This document shows positions 58,128 to 64,000 of a stretch of DNA of 64,000 bases, in pieces (the first letter of the stretch is position 1; every line of letters starts with the position of its first letter). The notes beneath the pieces are model-generated. The model was not told where the DNA came from and searched no databases. It saw only the letters and a list, made by a program, of their open reading frames with translations. Where the stretch lies: contig NZ_JPKR02000005.1 of assembly GCF_000757425.2 (NCBI RefSeq), positions 806,001 to 870,000 on the forward strand. Reading direction: 5' to 3'. Origin of the DNA: Tatumella morbirosei (GTDB taxonomy: Bacteria > Pseudomonadota > Gammaproteobacteria > Enterobacterales > Enterobacteriaceae). The translations under genes were made by a program, and so were the position numbers.

Positions 58128-60260
58128 TCAGAACAATGAACGTGTATCCACGGAGTTACCCAGAGTTGGATTGAAGCATTTATCGTAATATTGCTGGATG
58201 GCGAGACTACGCAGATGATCCTTACGGATGCCACGTAACAGCAACACGCAATTTACCACCAGGCATACCACCAGAGCGATTAAGAACAAGGAGGTTAGCA
58301 GATAACGCCATAATACCCCGTTACCGGGAGCTTCATGAAGAGAAACATGAGTGGTCCCATTTGCATCAACGGTCAGGGCGGTAATTATCCCGCTGGCACT
58401 GAACGGGGTATGTAACAACATGGAGGAGATGCGTTGCAGTTCATCCCACTGTTCCGGTGCATCCAGATTAAATAACGGCACATCCGGTTGCGGCTGTCTG
58501 ACAAACTGATGCCCCTGATCGCTTATCAGCAGATAGCCGCCAGGTGGCGGGCTGTTCAGAGTTTCGATAGCTTTACGGGTTTCGCTGGTAAAGAAGGTTG
58601 CTGCGGCACTGTTGACCAGGTTTTCCAGCGTGGAAGCGCTGACCGGGCGGAGCAGAACATTAATACCATTCAGCTGTCCTGATTTTGCTTTAGTCACCAG
58701 AGCATTCCAGTCCCTGGCATTTTCCAGGTTGACCAGAGCATTTTTCAGCCGGGTACAATCCATGGGTTGAGCACATAGCTGATTGGTTTGGATGACAATG
58801 TCGGAAAAATCATCAAGCAGTATCATCCCGGACTTTTCGATAGCCAGAGCCAATTGTGGGTTGATTTTCAGGCTGTCTGCTGAGCCCGGGTGCAGTTGAC
58901 GGCGGATAGTTTCCAACAATGCCAGGGTTTCATCTATCGTTTCAGACTGAGGTAACGGCAGGGGCGTTGCGTTATTCCAGTAAATCGCTGAACAGTCAAA
59001 AGGCATATAGCCGTACATTCTGCTTCCCTGATAAGTACCGGGTACTGAACACATTCCCTGGCCTTTGACATTCAGCAGGTCTCCCACCTGAAGTTTCATA
59101 GACGAGAGTTGTTTGAGTGAGGTAACTTCGATTCGCTGAGTGCCCTGTAGCCAGGCCATACTGAGTTTAAAAGGGGTACCCGTCGGAACCCAGCTTATCA
59201 TCATAATCAGAGTCAGAATGGAACCAAGCGCCAGAATGGCATTCTTCCGCCAGCGAACCAGTGGAAATTCACGTATCTCATCGTGCAAAGAGAGGAAGCG
59301 TCCCTGGCGCACGACCTGTTTACTGGCATTAATATCAATTTCGGTGATCTTGCCCAGATCATGATGAATATAAGGTTTCCAGTATTCAGGGTACTGCAGA
59401 TCAATCACGCCCAGGGAAATATTGCTCTGTTCCTGGTTTGATTCACCAAATAATCCCCAGCGTTTGGGGATTCCCTTCATGCAGTGTATTTCCTGAAAAT
59501 CACTTAACCGGGCAGGGCGGTAGATAAACCAGACGCTTCCGGCGATCATCAACAGAGCGGGAAGAGCCAGCCACAACATGAGTCCGGCCGGAACCAACTG
59601 GCTCAAAAATAAAATCAGCATCGCAAGGCAAATTATCAGAGCTTCAGCGGTGCCGTCAGGTCTTGAAAGTTGGTGTTCTTCCGGGGTTTCTTTGCGGATA
59701 TGCAGCAATTCTATATTACTACTTTTCTCTTTACGGATAGACGCAGAGGAGTTGGCCGGAGCAGCGCGCCGGGCCGGAAGCTCAGAAACTTCCCGGTCAT
59801 AACTGGTGAGCTGATGCCCGTTCAGTGCAGTGACCAGCAGGATGTTACCGGCAGGAATGAGCTCAATACTATTTTCTGCCGTAATAAATTTTTCCCAGAG
59901 AGGGGGAAGATGAATCTCTAACGTATCCAGATAATAACGATGTTGTTGAGGCGATTCAGTAGAGAGGCCGTAGCGGGTTATCGGGTGAGTAACCGAGTAA
60001 ACTCTGTTGCTCTGCAACGTTAAGACGGGATCTTTACTGGCATTATGCTTGTTTAACAGCGACAGGAACGGCCTGGTTTGGCCTGGGATACCGGACAGAT
60101 ATCTGACAACAGCCTGCTTTTCGTCTGAAGAAATCTTACGGAGCGAGGCAGGTGTCCGTAATAGTATTTTCTCCGGGGAAGTCCGGAACTTCGTGACGTA
60201 AATTATTGCGGCGACTGTCAATATAATTGCCAATGCCAATAGAGTGATCATCATGCTCAT
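58128..60260 (-). CDS. igaA: IgaA/YrfF, inner-membrane repressor of the Rcs phosphorelay
   Basis: A 710-residue multi-pass membrane protein (E. coli YrfF 711) that keeps the Rcs envelope-stress system off through contact with RcsD and RcsF. TM helices are seen at the N-terminus (about 3-22), in the middle (about 210-255 and 350) and at the end (about 655-680). Large cytoplasmic domains flank the middle helices, and a periplasmic domain with several cysteines (about residues 375-640, for example QLCAQPMDCTRLKN) lies before the last helix. Gene position between hslR and nudE agrees with E. coli except for the missing yrfG. Confidence 0.95.
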   Translation of the reverse strand: MSMMITLLALAIILTVAAIIYVTKFRTSPEKILLRTPASLRKISSDEKQAVVRYLSGIPGQTRPFLSLLNKHNASKDPVLTLQSNRVYSVTHPITRYGLSTESPQQHRYYLDTLEIHLPPLWEKFITAENSIELIPAGNILLVTALNGHQLTSYDREVSELPARRAAPANSSASIRKEKSSNIELLHIRKETPEEHQLSRPDGTAEALIICLAMLILFLSQLVPAGLMLWLALPALLMIAGSVWFIYRPARLSDFQEIHCMKGIPKRWGLFGESNQEQSNISLGVIDLQYPEYWKPYIHHDLGKITEIDINASKQVVRQGRFLSLHDEIREFPLVRWRKNAILALGSILTLIMMISWVPTGTPFKLSMAWLQGTQRIEVTSLKQLSSMKLQVGDLLNVKGQGMCSVPGTYQGSRMYGYMPFDCSAIYWNNATPLPLPQSETIDETLALLETIRRQLHPGSADSLKINPQLALAIEKSGMILLDDFSDIVIQTNQLCAQPMDCTRLKNALVNLENARDWNALVTKAKSGQLNGINVLLRPVSASTLENLVNSAAATFFTSETRKAIETLNSPPPGGYLLISDQGHQFVRQPQPDVPLFNLDAPEQWDELQRISSMLLHTPFSASGIITALTVDANGTTHVSLHEAPGNGVLWRYLLTSLFLIALVVCLVVNCVLLLRGIRKDHLRSLAIQQYYDKCFNPTLGNSVDTRSLF

Positions 60261-60642
60261 GCAGTGTTCAACCTGGCCCTGAAAAATTCACAAAGGTGAT
60301 TTATCCCGGAAAAAATGCAGCATTGTCATTTTTTATCGAAAATATTGCCATTGACAGTCATCCATGCAATGGAAATGATTTCATTATTAGAGGATCATAT
60401 ATTCCGGTGATAGATAAATACGCTATGCCCGGATCATTCTATGATGGACAGTATCTGCAGGGTATCGGTTTATTCTGATTGTATAGCAGACCTTTTCAGG
60501 TATAGCGGTGCGGAAAATAATGCCTGACCTGATGACAGATGTGAAGAGTCAGTCTGAGAAATTTGAGCTTAAAGGGGTAGCTGTGGTTCAATAGCTTTTA
60601 ACTACAAATGCGTTCATAACAACGCTCTTTTCGAGGTTATCA
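60261..60642. other. Intergenic region between igaA and nudE
   Basis: 382 bases between divergent igaA and nudE. A 60-codon plus-strand frame (60296-60478, GTG start) has no proper ribosome-binding site and no recognisable family; I do not call it. The region must hold the promoters of both flanking genes. GAGG lies before the nudE ATG. Confidence 0.5.
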
Positions 60643-61203
60643 ATGGGTCTCCTGAAAAAGCCGGAAATATTAAAAGTCAGTGAGGTTGCCCGTTCCCGAC
60701 TGTTTACTATCCAGGAAGTTTCCCTGGTATTCAGTAACGGAGAGCGGCGGATTTATGAACGGATGAAGCCCTCCTCGCGTGAGGCTGTGATGATCCTGGC
60801 CCTGGACGGGGATTCGGTATTGCTGATTGAAGAATATGCCGTAGGTCTGGAAAGCTATGAATTGGGTTTCCCGAAAGGACTGATTGATCCCGGGGAAACA
60901 CCTTTACAGGCAGCCCAGCGCGAACTGAAAGAAGAGGTAGGTTATGGTGCCAGGAAAACAGAATTACTGGCCAGTCTGACGATGGCCCCTTCTTACTTTT
61001 CAAGTCGGATGAACATTATCGTAGCAGAAGATCTTTACCCGGAAAAACTGGAGGGAGATGAACCTGAGCCTCTTATTCTTCATCGCTGGCCGTTGAATGA
61101 TCTGCTGTCTTTACTGGAAAAAGATCAGTTCAGCGAAGCCCGTAACGTCAGTGCCTTATTTTTACTGCGTGAATGGCTTACCAGACAGGGAAGGCTCGTG
61201 TAA
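60643..61203 (+). CDS. nudE: ADP compounds hydrolase NudE
   Basis: Nudix hydrolase of 186 residues, the same length as in E. coli, which cleaves ADP-ribose, NADH and Ap3A. The Nudix box runs from GLIDPGE through REL to EEVGYG (about residues 86-108) with all catalytic glutamates. MAPSYFSSRMNIIVAEDLYPEKLEGDEPEP is a NudE signature. Divergent from igaA and convergent with mrcA, as in E. coli. Confidence 0.97.
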   Translation: MGLLKKPEILKVSEVARSRLFTIQEVSLVFSNGERRIYERMKPSSREAVMILALDGDSVLLIEEYAVGLESYELGFPKGLIDPGETPLQAAQRELKEEVGYGARKTELLASLTMAPSYFSSRMNIIVAEDLYPEKLEGDEPEPLILHRWPLNDLLSLLEKDQFSEARNVSALFLLREWLTRQGRLV

Positions 61204-61217
61204 GTATGCCGGACCTG

Positions 61218-61250
61218 ATCAAAAAAGCCGGCAGTGCCGGCTTTTTTGAT
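61218..61250. terminator. Bidirectional terminator between nudE and mrcA
   Basis: A 15-bp perfect stem (ATCAAAAAAGCCGGC / GCCGGCTTTTTTGAT) with a three-base loop provides a six-base T run on each strand, serving both convergent genes. Confidence 0.93.
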
Positions 61251-61262
61251 TCATCGTCATAC

Positions 61263-63815
61263 TCAGAACAGATCGTGGCTCTGGCCGTTATCCATAATCG
61301 TTGGACTGGAATCATTGACCGAATATTCGGTGGGTTGGGTTCCGGTAATAAAGTATTCCTGGCGGCTGTTACTGCCTCCTTTCGACAATTTCCCGGTACT
61401 TCGGTCAATGGTGACGGTCGTGATCCCTTCGGGGGGAACCAGAGGGCGTAACGGTACACCGTCCAGAGCCACTTTCATATAATCATCCCAGGCAGGTTGG
61501 GCACTCTTCGCACCGCCTTCATAGCCCGAAGCCTGATCTTTTATCGCACCAGATAATGTACTGCGTCCAAGATCGCGCCTGGCATCATCAAAGCCAATCC
61601 ATACTGTCGTCGCGATATCCGGGCCAAATCCGGAGAACCATGCATCTTTAGAATTATTGGTTGTACCGGTTTTACCGCCGATATCATTTCGTTTCAGATC
61701 TCTGCCTGCGCGCCAGCCGGTACCCTGCCAGCCTGGTTCACCAAACACATTCGAATTCAGTGCGCTTTTGATCAGGAAAGAAAGCTGTGTACTGATCACA
61801 TGAGGTGCATATTGCTGATCGGTTGTGGTCTGGTCAGGGGCCTGTTCAAGGTCGGTCTGCGGTGGTGTTGCCGGCGTGGAGGAGGTCTGTCCGGGGATGG
61901 CCACATTTTCAATGCTTTCTTCATTGAGTGCCGCAGATTTTGGCGTATCACCATAAATTACCGGGATATTACACTCCGGGCAGGCAATTTTTGGTTTTTC
62001 TTCAAAGGCAGTAGTACCGTCGGCATTCTCAATCCGTTGAATGAACCAAGGATCGATCAGGAATCCGCCGTTGGTTAATGTGGCATAGCCACGAACCATT
62101 TGCAGAGGGGTGAAGGAGGCTGCACCTAATGCCAGAGATTCGGTATGAACAATATTCTGGTCCGGGAAACCAAGACGTTGTAAATACTTCACAGCATAGT
62201 CAACACCCATTGCCCGCATGGCTCTGACCATCACCACGTTTTTCGATAATCCAAGCCCTTCACGTAAACGGATCGGTCCGTCATAAGTATTAGGTGAGTT
62301 GTGAGGTCGCCAGTCGGCTCCGGCACCGGCATCCCAGCGGGAAATCGGCGCATCATTAAGCATCGTTGCCAGTGTCAGACCTTTATCCATCGCAGCGGTA
62401 TAGAGGAAAGGTTTGATGTTAGAACCCACCTGACGCAATGCCTGGGTGGCGCGGTTAAACATGCTCTGGCCGTAATCGAACCCGCCTACCAGGGCGATAA
62501 TTGCGCCGGTTTTTGAGTTAAGTGATACCAGCGCCGAGTTAACATCGGGTACCTGAGCCAGCATCCACTGGCTGTCGGCCTGGCGTACCCAGATAAGCTG
62601 CCCAGGCTGGAGTACCTGATTAACTGCTCGTGGGGTGGCACCTTGCAGAGTATCGGACTTAAAGGGTCTTGCCCAGCGAACGGCATCCAGAGACAGAGAT
62701 AACGTTGAACCTCCTTTCATAATGACGCTGGCTGAGTCCGGAGTCGCAGACATCACCACCGCCGGATACAGAGGACCGTACACCGGCAGAGAATTCAGCT
62801 CATCAGTAATCCGGGTGTTATCCCAGGGTTGATCGGCCGCTTTCCATAGCACTTTCTGCGGCCCGCGGTAACCATGGCGCATATCATAGTCGATAACGTT
62901 TTTACGCACGGCATCCTGCGCTGCGGTCTGCAGTTTGCGGGTAATGGTGGTATAGACTTTAAAACCATCGGTATACGCATTATCACCGTAACGTTTTACC
63001 ATCTCCTGACGGACCATCTCGGTAATATAAGGTGCGGTAAAGACGACTTCCGGGCCATGATAGCTGGCATCAATTTTTTCCTGACGCGCTTCATCATATT
63101 GTTGTTGGGTTATGTAGTGCTGATCCAACATACGTGACAGGACCACATTACGTCGCGCTAATGCTCTGGACGGTGAATAGAGCGGGTTAAACGTTGAGGG
63201 TGCTTTAGGTAAACCGGCGATCATCGCCATCTCGCTCAGTGTTAACTGGTCGACGTTTTTACCGAAGTAAACCTGAGCTGCGGCGCCGACACCGTAAGCC
63301 CGGTAACCCAGATAGATCTTATTCAGGTAAAGTTCAAGGATTTCATCTTTGCTGAGCAGTTGTTCAATGCGGATGGCCAGGAAGGCTTCCCTGATCTTCC
63401 TCATCAGTGTTTTTTCTGGTGTGAGGAAAAAGTTACGTGCCAGCTGCTGCGTAATTGTACTGGCGCCTTGCGTTGCATGTCCCGTCATTAACGCAATACT
63501 GGCGGCACGGAAAATACCGACCGGGTCAACACCATGGTGTTCATAAAAACGACTGTCTTCGGTGGCAATAAAGGCTTTGACCATTTCCGGTGGGATTTGG
63601 TTTAGCTTGAGCGGCACACGTCGTTTTTCACCAAATTGTGCAATAAGTTCGCCATCAGCACTGTACACCTGCATGGGTGTTTGCAGGCGAACGTCTTTCA
63701 GGGTGTTTACGTCAGGCAACTGGGGCTCAATATACTTGTATAAGCCATAAACCGAGCCGAGTCCCAGCAACACGCAACACACTGCAAAAATGAATAAATA
63801 CTTTAAGAACTTCAC
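61263..63815 (-). CDS. mrcA: Penicillin-binding protein 1A
   Basis: Bifunctional peptidoglycan glycosyltransferase/transpeptidase of 850 residues, the exact length of E. coli PBP1A. N-terminal membrane anchor (about 4-24), GT51 domain with catalytic glutamate in ATEDSRFYEHHG and QGASTITQQLARN, an OB-like insert, and the transpeptidase with SNIK (SxxK motif in QVGSNIKPF), SKN and GGKTGTTN motifs. I choose GTG at 63815, which gives the E. coli start MKFxKY; an in-frame TTG at 63839 would add eight residues. Divergent from hofM. Confidence 0.96.
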   Translation of the reverse strand: MKFLKYLFIFAVCCVLLGLGSVYGLYKYIEPQLPDVNTLKDVRLQTPMQVYSADGELIAQFGEKRRVPLKLNQIPPEMVKAFIATEDSRFYEHHGVDPVGIFRAASIALMTGHATQGASTITQQLARNFFLTPEKTLMRKIREAFLAIRIEQLLSKDEILELYLNKIYLGYRAYGVGAAAQVYFGKNVDQLTLSEMAMIAGLPKAPSTFNPLYSPSRALARRNVVLSRMLDQHYITQQQYDEARQEKIDASYHGPEVVFTAPYITEMVRQEMVKRYGDNAYTDGFKVYTTITRKLQTAAQDAVRKNVIDYDMRHGYRGPQKVLWKAADQPWDNTRITDELNSLPVYGPLYPAVVMSATPDSASVIMKGGSTLSLSLDAVRWARPFKSDTLQGATPRAVNQVLQPGQLIWVRQADSQWMLAQVPDVNSALVSLNSKTGAIIALVGGFDYGQSMFNRATQALRQVGSNIKPFLYTAAMDKGLTLATMLNDAPISRWDAGAGADWRPHNSPNTYDGPIRLREGLGLSKNVVMVRAMRAMGVDYAVKYLQRLGFPDQNIVHTESLALGAASFTPLQMVRGYATLTNGGFLIDPWFIQRIENADGTTAFEEKPKIACPECNIPVIYGDTPKSAALNEESIENVAIPGQTSSTPATPPQTDLEQAPDQTTTDQQYAPHVISTQLSFLIKSALNSNVFGEPGWQGTGWRAGRDLKRNDIGGKTGTTNNSKDAWFSGFGPDIATTVWIGFDDARRDLGRSTLSGAIKDQASGYEGGAKSAQPAWDDYMKVALDGVPLRPLVPPEGITTVTIDRSTGKLSKGGSNSRQEYFITGTQPTEYSVNDSSPTIMDNGQSHDLF

Positions 63816-63934
63816 CTGAAATTTCCCGCTATAGGTCAACCGGATAGTTTATAAACAATCGGCGCGTAGTATAAATGCAAGAGGGATGCTTTGATACGTC
63901 ATTTTACGGAACAGACACAACGGAGGTGTCGCCG

Positions 63935-64000
63935 ATGTTCTTTTCTCACTGGAATATTGGGCTGGATATCCAGCCCGAACAGGTCACCGCACTGGCTATT
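63935..64000 (+). CDS. hofM: HofM (PilM-like pilus assembly protein), 5' end only
   Basis: The first 22 codons of a gene that continues beyond the window. MFFSHWNIGLDIQPEQVTAL resembles the start of E. coli HofM (W.IGL..Q pattern), and the position beside mrcA agrees. HofM belongs to the PilM-like proteins of the DNA-uptake type IV pilus machinery. GGAGG (63922-63926) precedes the ATG. Only the start can be judged here. Confidence 0.8.
   Translation, partial: MFFSHWNIGLDIQPEQVTALAI

Noticed and set aside
60296-60478. 60-codon open frame between igaA and nudE
   Set aside because: GTG start without a separate ribosome-binding site, no family resemblance, and it lies in the divergent promoter region.

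Overview
The window is a stretch of chromosome from a member of the Enterobacterales. Nearly every gene is a close, full-length relative of an Escherichia coli gene, and several E. coli neighbourhoods are kept almost in order: gyrB-yidA-yidR-yidQ-ibpA, avtA-ghrB-tag, dnaT-dnaC, and the long run dcrB-yhhQ-tusA-yhhN-yhhM-yhhL-rsmD-ftsYEX-rpoH-panM-ugpBAECQ-yhhA-ryhB-yhhW-gntRKU-yhgN-asd-glpDEGR-nfuA-gntX-bioH-yhgF-greB-ompR-envZ-pckA-hslOR-igaA-nudE-mrcA-hofM. The blocks are joined differently from E. coli and many genes are missing between conserved neighbours: yidB, ibpB, the liv genes, ggt, the glgBXCAP glycogen operon, malPQT, gntT, feo and yrfG. A single ibpA without ibpB, a trimmed gene set, a PtxS-like regulator next to ghrB and a gluconate operon point to Erwiniaceae, possibly a Tatumella-like organism. 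The genus is inference from memory, not a computed placement.

Region 1 (1-9375) holds the 3' part of gyrB, an accessory pair (DadA-like FAD oxidoreductase and an orphan amino-acid-type periplasmic binding protein), yidA, a tandem array of four tiny secreted YdgH/BhsA/McbA-like proteins, yidR/yidQ, and ibpA with a sigma-32 promoter and a ROSE-type RNA thermometer. Region 2 (9373-17696) carries eamA, avtA, ghrB with its PtxS-like regulator, tag, dnaTC, a 0.6-kb stretch with no assignable gene, pptA and an ssuE without its sulfonate operon. Region 3 (17915-25487) has queH, hemB, proP, dcrB, the queuosine-precursor transporter yhhQ, tusA and the yhhN/M/L-rsmD group.

Region 4 (25731-30041) is the ftsY-ftsE-ftsX operon and rpoH. 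The ftsY start region carries an eight-adenine run that puts the normal start codon out of frame with the rest of the gene. The rpoH upstream region keeps two DnaA boxes and a sigma-E-like promoter. Region 5 (30101-40842) holds panM, the Pho-box-controlled ugpBAECQ glycerophosphodiester operon, the Fur-controlled small RNA RyhB (clearly recognisable although it is no ORF), yhhW, gntR and gntKU with a GntR operator and a CRP-like site. Region 6 (41143-48249) has asd directly facing glpD, the glpEGR operon, nfuA, gntX and bioH. Region 7 (48418-64000) includes another secreted DUF1471 protein, a YgiN-like monooxygenase, yhgF, greB, ompR-envZ, pckA, hslRO, igaA, nudE, mrcA and the first codons of hofM.

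The window joins phosphate, iron, glycerol, gluconate and heat-shock regulation with core envelope and division genes. I see no prophage, transposase, integron or CRISPR array and no clearly new multi-gene system. The points most worth a second look are the ftsY homopolymer frameshift, the tandem secreted-protein array with a 350-bp duplication whose differences are all silent, the accessory oxidase/binding-protein pair, and the gene losses between conserved neighbours.
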